From Calditrichota bacterium (lineage in GTDB: Bacteria; Calditrichota; Calditrichia; Calditrichales; J004): a stretch of DNA of 64,000 nt. Positions 42,628 through 51,546 of the stretch are shown in pieces; positions within the stretch are counted from its first letter, which is position 1; each line of letters starts with the position of its first letter. The position numbers and the translations under genes were made by a program. Under the pieces are notes generated by a model. The model searched no databases. It saw only the letters and a list, made by a program, of their open reading frames with translations, and was not told where the DNA came from. Where the stretch lies: the NCBI GenBank assembly GCA_024277115.1, contig JAJRVW010000081.1:36546-100545 (forward strand). Reading direction: 5' to 3'.

Positions 42628-42668
42628 AACAGCGTTCCCATACTAAAAATGAGAACGCTGTTTTTTTT
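42628..42668 (-). terminator. Rho-independent terminator after the 614-residue secreted protein gene
   Basis: On the minus strand ACAGCGTTCTCAT pairs with ATGGGAACGCTGT around a TTTTAGT loop and is followed by TTTTTATATGG. Eight A's precede it, so it could work in both directions. It separates the two lamin-tail genes into independent units. Confidence 0.75.
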
Positions 42669-42676
42669 AATTAAGA

Positions 42677-44521
42677 TTATTTAATTAATAAAAGACGTGA
42701 TATTTTCTGGGATATTCCGGCATTTAATACTGCAAAATAAATCCCGGATGGTAATGCGCTCGCATCCCATGTATAAGTATATTGGCCGGATTTAAATCTT
42801 CCTTTGGCCAAAACGGCAATTTTTTGACCCAAAACATTAAAGATGCTTAACTCAATAGAATTCTTTGATTCTTTTACGGGCAAATCAAAAACCAGGGTTG
42901 TAGCCGGATTAAAAGGATTTGGAAACGCATCATACAATTTAAACTGCAAGGGCGCTATTCCCGCTGTTTTATCACCTATAGCCGTAACTTCTTTAATATC
43001 TTCCAAAGAACGTGGCAAGATTTGATAGCCTCCGTCATAAGGTGAAGCGAAATCATATTGATTGAAAATGCCTACAACACTAATAGGAAAAGCTGGCGCC
43101 GATGTACTGTCAATATCTGTATCACGGTCGATGCGCATGGTAATTTGATTAGAGCCGGCATCATCTGTTATGATAATATTTGCATTCCCGGGAGAATCGG
43201 GCCAGGCATCGCCACCGGCAACACTGTCTACGGCCACAATTTTAATTAAAAAACTCTCAAATGCCTCCGGGCTGGAAAGCAGCTGGGCAATGGTAAGTTC
43301 AATCGGCGCGGGCAATTCACCCGCTCCATTATCGGTAATATCCGTGGCAAAATCATCCGGCTCAATTTCGATTAGGCCATTAAACTGGGTTGTTTTTCCC
43401 ACAACCGTATAGGAATTTCCTTTTGACATTGGGCTTGTCTCACCGGGCATAAATATATTAATTGCACCAGAGCCGTCCTGCAGGTAAACCTGAAGGCTGG
43501 AACTGCTAAAAGTACCTGAGCCAACTGTAAGCACACCTGTTAACCGCGCATAATAGCCGCCAAAAACTATGGCGCCATCGGCATCCAGTTGTTTTACATC
43601 GGCGATACTAACATCACCAACAAAAAGTTTTGTTTCACTTCCTTTTGTTTCCTGGCTTTTGCCATCTACTGCTTTAATGTAATAAACCAGACGATCGCCA
43701 TTATTATAAATACTTGAAGGGATTTCCCCGGAATATATATCATTTCCCTTACTGCTAATTTCTACAACAAAAGCATCGCCGTCGTTAACGGCATAAACAA
43801 GCTCTACTTTGGTAATACTGCTGTCATCTGTTACGGTAGCACTTACTGTTAAGGATTCGTTGGCACCCGGCACTTTATTTGAGACTGTTAAACCTGTAAT
43901 CACAGGTGGAAAATCTGAACTGCCGCCATCAAAAGCATGAATCCCCAAATTTGTAAAATCGTTCTGATCCAGCACGATCCATTCTGAGTCATCCGCATTA
44001 GTCCCGGCTGATGCCGCCCAGTTCGTATTACCTTGTAACACACTGCTTTTCCGAACAAGTGTATGCTCGCCCATGCCATCAGTAACACCGGCTACATCAT
44101 AGTCGTTTCCATTGGGATTGTTGGGGTCACCAATCATATCGAGCAGAACATCACCATCGATTAAGAACAAACCACGGGCATCGTTGCCATTATATCCGGT
44201 TTCAAAACCCGGTGCCTGCCAATCAGCTTTATCTAAAAGAACCTGATCGGCATCATTATCCACAATGACATAAACTGACATAGCTTCAATTTGTGCCCCC
44301 GCAGGAAAACTATAGTCATACTCCCAGTCTGTCGCAGCATTTGCTGAGCCACGCATCATATAAAGAGTAAGATCAACAGTCTGATCGGTCGGGTTAAAAA
44401 TTTCGAGCGCTTTGTTATTACTGCTTCCCTCGATGTATTCAGAAAAAAACAGACTTGTTGTTTGGCCAAATAAAAATAGTGGTGTAAAAATCATAAAAAG
44501 CAGGATTGTAAAAACTTTCAT
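42677..44521 (-). CDS. Secreted lamin-tail/OB-fold protein with T9SS-type sorting signal
   Basis: A 614-residue protein with signal peptide (VFTILLFMIFTPLFLFGQ). Residues 20-190 form a lamin-tail domain (LFFSEYIEGSSNNKALEIFNPTDQTVDLTLYMM). An Ig-like segment (about 205-305) and an OB-fold-like module (about 310-500: YARLTGVLTVGSGTFSSSSLQVYLQDGSGAINIF, VVGKTTQFNGLIEIEP) follow. The C-terminus YDAFPNPFNPATTLVFDLP, VLGQKIAVLAKGRF and SGIYFAVLNAG is a secretion/anchoring signal. It is a smaller paralogue of the adjacent 1012-residue protein, sharing the NPTDQ phrase and the OB-like module. No catalytic residues are recognised. Confidence 0.78.
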   Translation of the reverse strand: MKVFTILLFMIFTPLFLFGQTTSLFFSEYIEGSSNNKALEIFNPTDQTVDLTLYMMRGSANAATDWEYDYSFPAGAQIEAMSVYVIVDNDADQVLLDKADWQAPGFETGYNGNDARGLFLIDGDVLLDMIGDPNNPNGNDYDVAGVTDGMGEHTLVRKSSVLQGNTNWAASAGTNADDSEWIVLDQNDFTNLGIHAFDGGSSDFPPVITGLTVSNKVPGANESLTVSATVTDDSSITKVELVYAVNDGDAFVVEISSKGNDIYSGEIPSSIYNNGDRLVYYIKAVDGKSQETKGSETKLFVGDVSIADVKQLDADGAIVFGGYYARLTGVLTVGSGTFSSSSLQVYLQDGSGAINIFMPGETSPMSKGNSYTVVGKTTQFNGLIEIEPDDFATDITDNGAGELPAPIELTIAQLLSSPEAFESFLIKIVAVDSVAGGDAWPDSPGNANIIITDDAGSNQITMRIDRDTDIDSTSAPAFPISVVGIFNQYDFASPYDGGYQILPRSLEDIKEVTAIGDKTAGIAPLQFKLYDAFPNPFNPATTLVFDLPVKESKNSIELSIFNVLGQKIAVLAKGRFKSGQYTYTWDASALPSGIYFAVLNAGISQKISRLLLIK

Positions 44522-44667
44522 TGTTCCTCCATAAGTTTAGTTTTAATTTTTAAGTGAGGTAATATAAGAAATTAAATTTTAATTGTGTAGTGAATTGGTC
44601 AAAAGTTTTATGGATATAAGGCATTAGGTTCTGAATAGTACATTTTGATACATACATAGGGGCGGGT

Positions 44668-44695
44668 ATCACAAATTATTGTGATTCTTTTTTTC
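44668..44695 (+). terminator. Orphan plus-strand terminator hairpin
   Basis: ATCACAA and TTGTGAT enclose a four-base loop and are followed by TCTTTTTTTTC on the plus strand. No plus-strand gene lies directly upstream; the nearest upstream gene is on the minus strand and starts at 44521. It may end a small RNA transcribed from 44522-44668 or act in the leader of the transglycosylase gene at 44806. Confidence 0.55.
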
Positions 44696-44805
44696 ACCGA
44701 CCAATTTTAAGAATCAAAAAATAGCCCACTCTATAAATTTAAGGAAACAGCTATTTCTTTCGATATAAGGAAATAATCATACTGCTTTTATAATTCACCT
44801 TTTAA

Positions 44806-46803
44806 ATGAAAAATTCTTATATGATCTATCAAAAAACAGTTATCATCATCCTCTTCTTTTTTACACCACTTTTTAGCGCTGAAATCAATTATTCCTCCAA
44901 AAATCTATTTCCACTGCATGAAGAACTTGAACCGGCCGTCCAGTTTTGGATTAACGTTTATGCAAAGTACAATACCAATCAATATGTTATTCATGATTCG
45001 CGGCACCTGGATGTAATCTATGAAGTTTATAAAATTGGGGCGGTAAATGGTGGCTATGCCGCGGAACCATTAAGTAAGGCTCAGAAGAAAGAATTAAAAG
45101 AACGTACAAAGCAATATAAAGATATTTTAAATTCCATTGCCGCTGTTTATCCCGATAGCGCTAAATTGAATCCGGCACAGAAAAAGGTTTTACGGAAACT
45201 AAGCCGTTTTAAGAGCAAAAAGGATTTTTCGCAGGCTGCCCGGCGTATCCGTGCCCAAAAAGGCCAAAAAAACAGGTTTCGACATGGCTTAAAAATTTCA
45301 GGGCGTTATATGCGTTTTCTTAAAGAAATTTTTAAAAAATACAACCTCCCGGATGAATTAACAGTTCTGCCACACGTAGAATCATCCTTTAATTACCAGG
45401 CGTATTCCAGCGTTGGTGCAGCAGGCATCTGGCAATTTACCCGCAGCACTGGAAAACAATTCTTAAAAATATCTTACGAAGTCGATGAGCGCCTTGATCC
45501 GATTTTAGCCACAGAAGCAGCTGCTAAACTTTTAACCCGAAATTATAAAGGGGTTGGCCACTGGCCATTGGCTATTACCGCATACAATTCTGGGTTGAGC
45601 GGCATTAAACGGGCTGTCAAAAAGTTAAAAACCACTGAGATTCACACTATCGCAAAAAAGTATCGCAGCCGTTATTTTAAATTTGCTTCACGGAATTTTT
45701 ACCCGGAATTTCTTGCCGCCTTGCATGTGGTGCAAAACTACCAAAAATATTTTGGAGAGATTGCATTCGAAGAACCGGTACATTTTAAAGAATTTCCACT
45801 ACCTAAATACTTAAAATATAAAACCCTCACCGAATACCTTGAGATAGACAAAGCCCTGTTTTGTGCTTATAACCCGGCCTTACGACCATCCATTTTTAAT
45901 AACTCCAAATTTATACCCAAAGGCTACAGGATGCGCCTTCCGGATCATATTTCAACCGATTCCCTATTGGCGGCTATCCCTCAGTCCGCTTATCTTTCAA
46001 GGCAAAAAAGAAGTGAATATTACCGGATCCGATATGGTGATACGCTTAGTGATATCGCACGTCGCTTCGGCACGTCGGTAGAATTATTACTTGCCTTAAA
46101 TAATATTTCCAACGAACATTTTATCCGTCGTGGAATGACAATTCGCATTCCGGACAAAAAGTCAACATTGCCACTATTGGCGGCAATTGACACGAAAAGG
46201 GTACTTCCGATAAATAAATCTTTTATGATGGTTTTAGCCGAAGAAGAAATACCCGAATTAAAAATAACGCTGCCCAATCCATTTTGGCAGCAGCCACTAC
46301 CCGAACAGGATAGTGTTTCCAGCGCCAAACCCGCCAGCTATGCCAACGCAAGAGACAAGGCCGATTTGGAAATTGAGTTTATTCAGAAAAAGAAACCGGC
46401 CATTGGCTTTATCCGTGTTGAAGCCGAGGAGACTTTAGGGCATTACGCAGAATGGTTGCAGGTAAAAACACAACGCATCCGTAACTGGAATAATTTATCT
46501 TTTAAGACAGCCATTCACTTGAACCAGAAGATAAAACTTGTGTTTGACAAGGTAAGCCCGGAAGACTTTAACCGGACACGCCTGGAATATCACAGCGGTT
46601 TGGAAGAGGATTTCTTTATGCATTATGAAATAACAGGCACACAATTACACACAGTTAGAAGAGGGGACAATATTTGGTATCTCTGCAACTATGAATATAA
46701 TTTACCCTTATGGCTTATTGTTTATTACAACAAAAGCCTCAATTTCGAAACATTGAGGGCAGGCGACAAACTAATTATTCCCACGATTAAATCCCGTGGA
46801 TAA
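44806..46803 (+). CDS. MltD-like membrane-bound lytic murein transglycosylase with LysM domains
   Basis: A 665-residue protein with an N-terminal signal/anchor (TVIIILFFFTPLFSA). The SLT domain (about 180-330) has LPDELTVLPHVESSFNYQAYSSVGAAGIWQFTRSTGK with the catalytic Glu in VESSFN, and YKGVGHWPLAITAYNSGLSGIKRAV. Three LysM modules follow: YYRIRYGDTLSDIARRFGTSVELLLALNNI (about 405-450), a weaker one at about 535-580 (FIRVEAEETLGHYAEWLQVKTQRIRNWNNL), and LHTVRRGDNIWYLCNYEYNLPLWLIVYYNK (about 612-660). It cleaves peptidoglycan to make anhydromuropeptides. Order and length fit MltD. It has its own promoter region and no operon partner. Confidence 0.9.
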   Translation: MKNSYMIYQKTVIIILFFFTPLFSAEINYSSKNLFPLHEELEPAVQFWINVYAKYNTNQYVIHDSRHLDVIYEVYKIGAVNGGYAAEPLSKAQKKELKERTKQYKDILNSIAAVYPDSAKLNPAQKKVLRKLSRFKSKKDFSQAARRIRAQKGQKNRFRHGLKISGRYMRFLKEIFKKYNLPDELTVLPHVESSFNYQAYSSVGAAGIWQFTRSTGKQFLKISYEVDERLDPILATEAAAKLLTRNYKGVGHWPLAITAYNSGLSGIKRAVKKLKTTEIHTIAKKYRSRYFKFASRNFYPEFLAALHVVQNYQKYFGEIAFEEPVHFKEFPLPKYLKYKTLTEYLEIDKALFCAYNPALRPSIFNNSKFIPKGYRMRLPDHISTDSLLAAIPQSAYLSRQKRSEYYRIRYGDTLSDIARRFGTSVELLLALNNISNEHFIRRGMTIRIPDKKSTLPLLAAIDTKRVLPINKSFMMVLAEEEIPELKITLPNPFWQQPLPEQDSVSSAKPASYANARDKADLEIEFIQKKKPAIGFIRVEAEETLGHYAEWLQVKTQRIRNWNNLSFKTAIHLNQKIKLVFDKVSPEDFNRTRLEYHSGLEEDFFMHYEITGTQLHTVRRGDNIWYLCNYEYNLPLWLIVYYNKSLNFETLRAGDKLIIPTIKSRG

Positions 46804-46963
46804 CCAAATACTGAATTGAGAAATTATAATTTAAATCGGACAATTCATCCCGCCCTACGGATGCTTCGCGGGAAGAATCCACCTGTGTAAGCCTGATAAA
46901 AATTTGCCAACTATCAATAGGATTCTTCACCATAAAACGGCTCAGAATGGCAATCGGGTGTTA

Positions 46964-47341
46964 TCATCCTCCCGTCAAACCGTCCAAAATATCATCGCGT
47001 ACAAGCAGTAAAATGGCCGCCTGAGGAACAAGTAAATATTTCTCGTTTTCAAATTCTATCTCCACAGCCGTCTTGCGCAGGAACAGGGCATAATCCCCCT
47101 CTTCGGCCTGTAGCGGCAAATACTTTGGTTCACTGCGATGTTTATCCCAGGGCTCCTCGGAATTGTTGGGATCGGGCAAAGGATAACCCGGGCCGACTTT
47201 AAAAACATAACCGCTCTGCACTTCTTGCTTCGTCTCCACACCTTGCGGCAGGTAAAGCCCGGTGGTGGTTTTATCTTTGGTAGTATCCGGCTTTATTAAA
47301 ACCCGGTCACCTACTACAATAAGTTGTTTTTTTGTTTTCAT
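46964..47341 (-). CDS. GroES-like co-chaperonin homologue
   Basis: A 125-residue protein built on the GroES fold: LIVVGDRVLIKPDTTKDKTTTGLYLPQGVETKQEVQSGYVFKVGPG (barrel strands and mobile-loop region) and EGDYALFLRKTAVEIEFENEKYLLVPQAAILLLVRD (end). An inserted segment of about 25 residues (YPLPDPNNSEEPWDKHRSEP) makes it longer than normal GroES, which is about 97 residues. There is no groEL gene beside it, so it is a divergent stand-alone paralogue, probably not the main co-chaperonin. A remnant of a second copy lies at 47649-47744. Confidence 0.8.
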   Translation of the reverse strand: MKTKKQLIVVGDRVLIKPDTTKDKTTTGLYLPQGVETKQEVQSGYVFKVGPGYPLPDPNNSEEPWDKHRSEPKYLPLQAEEGDYALFLRKTAVEIEFENEKYLLVPQAAILLLVRDDILDGLTGG

Positions 47342-47385
47342 TTTATGCCTTTGGTTTTTTTATAATTTTCTTTGATGTATCATTC

Positions 47386-47615
47386 TGGTCGGAGCAAAAG
47401 CGGAAAAAAGAATCCTTCCATCGATAGGATGCTCCACTATACTACGTGCCGTTCGGCGGTGTGTCATGCCCCAATCAAGAACATCGGTTGTAAATCCCGT
47501 GTATTTTACGGGGGATTTACAACTGAGGAACGAAGCATCCCATCTGCACAAGCCTACTCATGATTATCAAAAAACTTAGGATTCTTCACTCCATTGCATT
47601 TCGCTCAGAATGACA
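47386..47615. repeat. Two family A repeat copies downstream of the M14 peptidase gene
   Basis: This 306-base gap has no gene. The left copy begins CATTCTGGTCGGAGC and ends GGTGTGTCATGCC. The right copy (47523-47615) is a nearly complete inverted version of the 107-bp unit at 51547: CTGAGGAACGAAGCATCCC, CACAAGCCTACTCATGATTA, then GGATTCTTCACTCCATTGCA and CTCAGAATGACA. The middle carries AAATCCCGTGTATTTTACGG and a mirrored GGGGGATTTAC. Confidence 0.7.
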
Positions 47616-47648
47616 GGCAGTTAGTCACACGAAAGGGGTTCCAAATTA

Positions 47649-47744
47649 TCATACGTATTTCTCTTTTTTAAACTCGATCCCCGCCACCGTTTTGCGCAGG
47701 CACAAATTGTAATCCCCTTTTTCAGTTTGGAACTTACTTCTCAT
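47649..47744 (-). pseudogene. Remnant of a second GroES-like gene
   Basis: A 31-codon fragment (ATG 47744 to TGA 47649) reads FQTEKGDYNLCLRKTVAGIE followed by FKKEKYV. It aligns without gaps to residues of the complete GroES-like protein (LQAEEGDYALFLRKTAVEIE, then FENEKYLLV). The N-terminal barrel and the last strand are missing. Its first ATG overlaps the stop of the M14 gene (ATGA). It is best read as the leftover of a duplicated copy. Confidence 0.7.
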
Positions 47745-49525
47745 TTCGTGATTTGATCCAAAACCGTTTTATCAAAAATCTTGCCAACCGGATAGGTGTT
47801 GATCCGTTTATCCCAATAAGGCGAGCGCTCATAAAACCAGCGGATAATTTTTTTGGGCGATTTGGCAAAAGCGCTATCCGCAGCCATTTTAGTTTCAAAT
47901 TCTTTTTTAAGGTCCGCGTCGCTGCTTAGCATAAAACGGGCATAATCTTCCATCACATAATCTTCCACATATTCCTTTACCTCAAAGATGGAATCAAAGA
48001 AGCCCCAAAAGAAAAATGAGTCACGCGCCCTGGGTTCCAGAATATTGGCAATCACCTTGGCCGTTTGTTGGTTCATTGGGATGATGTACGAACCTTTGGG
48101 AAAAGTGCGTTCTTCTTCTTTTTCTGTCATATCAAAAGTTAAAGTATGATGGTTTTCATAAGGCCGGGCACTCCATTTTTCATTGGAAAACGTATAGGAG
48201 GCCACTTTAATTTTCTTGTCCTCTCTAAGGATTTTATAGTCGATGCCATGCAATTTAATCCGTTCAATAACCTGCGTCCACTCCACAGGGATGATGTAAG
48301 CCTCGGGTAATTTCACCTGAATATCCGATTCAAATTTATTAAAGAAAGGGATTTTCCAGGTGACAGTATCTTTTGTATAACGGTACCAGTCGCCGCCGGT
48401 TAGATCGCTTTTTTCTTTGCTGTACGAATAGCCGGCAAAATTGATCCAGCTGGAATCGGCAGATGCTTTGTATTTTAAAGTAAACGGATTTGTCCGAAAT
48501 TTCTCTGATGCAATGTGTATATCGGCCGCCGAAATCAGATCACGCAGTTTAGTATAATCACGGTTCAGAACTTTTATCGTATTCAAAAGCAAGGCATAGG
48601 TTGCGCTCACCCGTGTTTTATAATCCTTAAACATGTGCGTCTCAATCAGCAATCCCGGCCGGTTTTGGATGGCCACATAGCCATCGGAAAGACGTGGCGG
48701 CGTTACCCATGACGACATGCCACTTTTAGGGTCATGCGCTTTTTTAAAGGAGATATATTCCTGAAGCGGGAAACCGACCTCTTCCATGGCCGGCTTAACC
48801 GTGGGCAAATAACTTTGCCCTATCCAGTCAATAACCGGTTTCTCCAAAAGGCCGTATTGATCAATTTTATAGGTGATAGCGTATTGATAATCCGCGCCAT
48901 CGGTAACATGGCAATCGGCAAAAAACTCAGGCAGCCATTTATTATACAATTTTAACCAGGCTTGCATTTCCGGGGAATCGGCTTTTAAATAATCACGGTT
49001 AAGGTTATAATTTTGAGCGGTCACCCGCCAGCCCATTTCTTCCGGGCCATTTTGGTTAAATCGGTTATATGCGCTAAACCGTTCATGGCCATCCACGCTA
49101 AAAATCGGCATAAACAAGAGGGTCACATGGTCGAGCAAATCTTTGTTTTTTCCATAAATCACCATATCGCGGATCAACGTAAGCCCGGCATCTTTGCCAT
49201 CAATTTCCCCGGAGTGGATTCCGGCCTGGATAAGAAAAACCACATTGCTGCTGCGCCTTACTTGCCCTGCCGTTGCATTGCCATTTTTGTCAACAATCAG
49301 AAGAGGTAAATCCCGGCCTTGCGGACTTGTACCGAAAGTGGTGTAAGTTACCATCGGCGAGGCATCGGCCAGGCGTTTGCAGAACTCCACCGTTTCCGTA
49401 TAACGCGGGGTTGCCTTAAAATTGGATTTTTCATAATACGTTTGCCAATCACTTGAAGCTTGCTGGCCAAATAAAAAATTAATTGCTAAAAATCCCAACC
49501 CAAATACTATCCTAAACCTAAGCAT
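47741..49525 (-). CDS. Secreted M14-family zinc carboxypeptidase
   Basis: A 594-residue protein with signal peptide (IVFGLGFLAINFLFGQQ). The zinc-peptidase core is at residues 50-330: YTTFGTSPQGRDLPLLIVDK, FLIQAGIHSGEIDGKDAGL (HxxE ligands), FMPIFSVDGHERFSAYNR, NYNLNRDYLKADSPEM (substrate Arg region) and FFADCHVTDGADYQ (third ligand His). The last 250 residues form an added domain without recognised motifs. It probably trims peptides outside the cell. It stands 25 bases after the ABC-F gene's stop and may be co-transcribed with it. Confidence 0.87.
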   Translation of the reverse strand: MLRFRIVFGLGFLAINFLFGQQASSDWQTYYEKSNFKATPRYTETVEFCKRLADASPMVTYTTFGTSPQGRDLPLLIVDKNGNATAGQVRRSSNVVFLIQAGIHSGEIDGKDAGLTLIRDMVIYGKNKDLLDHVTLLFMPIFSVDGHERFSAYNRFNQNGPEEMGWRVTAQNYNLNRDYLKADSPEMQAWLKLYNKWLPEFFADCHVTDGADYQYAITYKIDQYGLLEKPVIDWIGQSYLPTVKPAMEEVGFPLQEYISFKKAHDPKSGMSSWVTPPRLSDGYVAIQNRPGLLIETHMFKDYKTRVSATYALLLNTIKVLNRDYTKLRDLISAADIHIASEKFRTNPFTLKYKASADSSWINFAGYSYSKEKSDLTGGDWYRYTKDTVTWKIPFFNKFESDIQVKLPEAYIIPVEWTQVIERIKLHGIDYKILREDKKIKVASYTFSNEKWSARPYENHHTLTFDMTEKEEERTFPKGSYIIPMNQQTAKVIANILEPRARDSFFFWGFFDSIFEVKEYVEDYVMEDYARFMLSSDADLKKEFETKMAADSAFAKSPKKIIRWFYERSPYWDKRINTYPVGKIFDKTVLDQITK

Positions 49526-49549
49526 TTTCTTACCCCATTCTATTTTGAA

Positions 49550-51448
49550 CTATCCTTTTAATTCTTCCAACTCTTCCCAGCGGGCATAGGCGGCGGCCAG
49601 CTTTTCTTCAAGCTCCGCCAATTCGCTTTGCAGGGAAACAACCTTTTCCTTCTGTTTATAAAAATCCGGCGCGGACATTTTTTCATGGATTTCCGCTTGT
49701 GCTGATTCCAGTTCTTCGATAAGGAGCGGCAGCTTTTCCAGCTCTTTGGATTCTTTGTACGAGAGTTTTTTTTGTGTTGCTTTTTTTGATTTTTTTTCTT
49801 CCTGGTACAGCTTTTTCTTTTCAGATTTAACAGTCGGTTTTGCGGAGGGAATTTGCTTTTGGGATTGCCCGACCCAATCATCATAGCCGCCAATATATTC
49901 CTTTACGATGCCATCGCCTTCAAAAGCCCAGGTACTGGTCACCACATTATTTAACAAAACCCTGTCGTGGGAGATGAGTAAAAGCGTCCCCTTAAAATTG
50001 ATCAATAATTCTTCCAGCAATTCCAGCGTTTCGGCATCCAGGTCATTGGTCGGTTCATCCAGGATTAGGAAATTGGAAGGCAGGCTAAACAACCGGGCCA
50101 GCAAAAGCCGGTTGCGCTCCCCGCCCGATAAATTACGGATCGGCAGTTTGGCTCTTTCCGGTGTGAATAAAAAATCCTGCAAATAAGAAATTATATGTTT
50201 GCTATGCCCATCGATGGTGACCGTATCGCCGTTTGGCAGCACATTTTCCCAGGCCGATTTATCATCGTCCAATTGCTGCCGGAGCTGATCATAATAGGTA
50301 ACCTGCAAATTTGTACCGTGCTTTACCGTGCCGGATTGCAGCTCCAGCTTGCCGAGCAATAATTTGATAAGCGTTGTTTTACCACAACCGTTGGGCCCGA
50401 TGATGCCGATTTTATCGCCGCGGCCAATAAGCATATTAAAATCATTTATTAAAAAATCGTTGGCATATTTATAGGAAACAGCCCGCGCTTCAATCACCAA
50501 ATTACCCGATTTTTCACCATCGCCAATTTTAAGGGAAACCGCCCCTTCCCGCGTGCGTCGTTGCATCCGTTCGTCACGCATTTTTTTTAGGGCGCGTACC
50601 CGGCCTTCGTTGCGTGTACGCCGGGCGCGGATACCTTTGCGTATCCAAATTTCTTCCTGCGCCAGTTTTTTATCGAAGTTGGCCCACTCTTTTTCCTGGG
50701 CATTAAGCACCGCCTCTTTGCGCTCCAAAAACGTGTCATAATCGCAGGACCAGTCCACCAACTGGCCACGGTCTAATTCAATAATCCGGGTTGCCAAACG
50801 GCGCAGCAACATACGGTCGTGCGTAACAAAAAGCAGGGTGATATTTTTACGCTTTAAAAATTCTTCCATCCATTCGATGGAGCTTATATCGAGATGGTTT
50901 GTCGGCTCGTCCAATAACAGCAGGTCCGGCTCCGAGACAAGCGCGGCAGCCAAATTAACCCGCCGTTTTTGCCCGCCGGAAAGATTTTCATAGAAGGCGT
51001 CACGGTCCAGTGACATACGGGAAATTATTTTCTCGATTTCATCCAGCACCAGCCAGACGTTGTCAGCGTCAAGCTGTTCATGGAGTTTTGTAATCTTTTC
51101 AGGATCAGAATCGGGGTTTTCGGCAAGTGCTTTTTCAGCCTGGTGGTACGAAACCAATAACTCCCCGCGTGTGCCCAGCCCTTTGGCGATAATATCAAAA
51201 ACCGGCCCGTGCAACTCGGCCGAAATCTCCTGGGACAAATTGGAAACAACCATGCCCTGCTCTTTTTGTACAAGTCCGCTATCCGGGGCAAGTTCGCCGG
51301 AAATCAAATTCATTAAAGTCGATTTTCCCGTGCCGTTGCGTCCAAGCAAACAAACACGCTGTCCCTTTTCGATTTGCAGGTTCAGGTTATCTAAAATTTG
51401 GGGGCCACCAAAGTGGATGCTTACATTTTGAAGGGAGATTAAAGCCAT
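49550..51448 (-). CDS. uup: ABC-F ATPase, Uup-like
   Basis: A 632-residue protein with two ABC domains and no membrane segments. Walker A motifs are LLGRNGTGKSTLMNLI (about 37) and IIGPNGCGKTTLIKLL (about 350). Signatures are LSGGQKRRVNLAAAL and LSGGERNRLLLARL, and Walker B motifs are LLLLDEPTNHLD and FLILDEPTNDLDAETL. A C-terminal coiled coil (about 545-630: SYKESKELEKLPLLIEELESAQ) matches the Uup branch, linked to ribosome or branched-DNA functions. The P-site interaction loop between the domains is short. Family identity is secure; the exact subfamily is likely. Confidence 0.88.
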   Translation of the reverse strand: MALISLQNVSIHFGGPQILDNLNLQIEKGQRVCLLGRNGTGKSTLMNLISGELAPDSGLVQKEQGMVVSNLSQEISAELHGPVFDIIAKGLGTRGELLVSYHQAEKALAENPDSDPEKITKLHEQLDADNVWLVLDEIEKIISRMSLDRDAFYENLSGGQKRRVNLAAALVSEPDLLLLDEPTNHLDISSIEWMEEFLKRKNITLLFVTHDRMLLRRLATRIIELDRGQLVDWSCDYDTFLERKEAVLNAQEKEWANFDKKLAQEEIWIRKGIRARRTRNEGRVRALKKMRDERMQRRTREGAVSLKIGDGEKSGNLVIEARAVSYKYANDFLINDFNMLIGRGDKIGIIGPNGCGKTTLIKLLLGKLELQSGTVKHGTNLQVTYYDQLRQQLDDDKSAWENVLPNGDTVTIDGHSKHIISYLQDFLFTPERAKLPIRNLSGGERNRLLLARLFSLPSNFLILDEPTNDLDAETLELLEELLINFKGTLLLISHDRVLLNNVVTSTWAFEGDGIVKEYIGGYDDWVGQSQKQIPSAKPTVKSEKKKLYQEEKKSKKATQKKLSYKESKELEKLPLLIEELESAQAEIHEKMSAPDFYKQKEKVVSLQSELAELEEKLAAAYARWEELEELKG

Positions 51449-51546
51449 GGATTTTATTGATTCGTTTTAAGATAATTGAGAAGTAAAATTACAACAAGTG
51501 GGGGAATTGTCCAAGTGATGTTTGGCCCGGGATGGCAAATTTAAAT

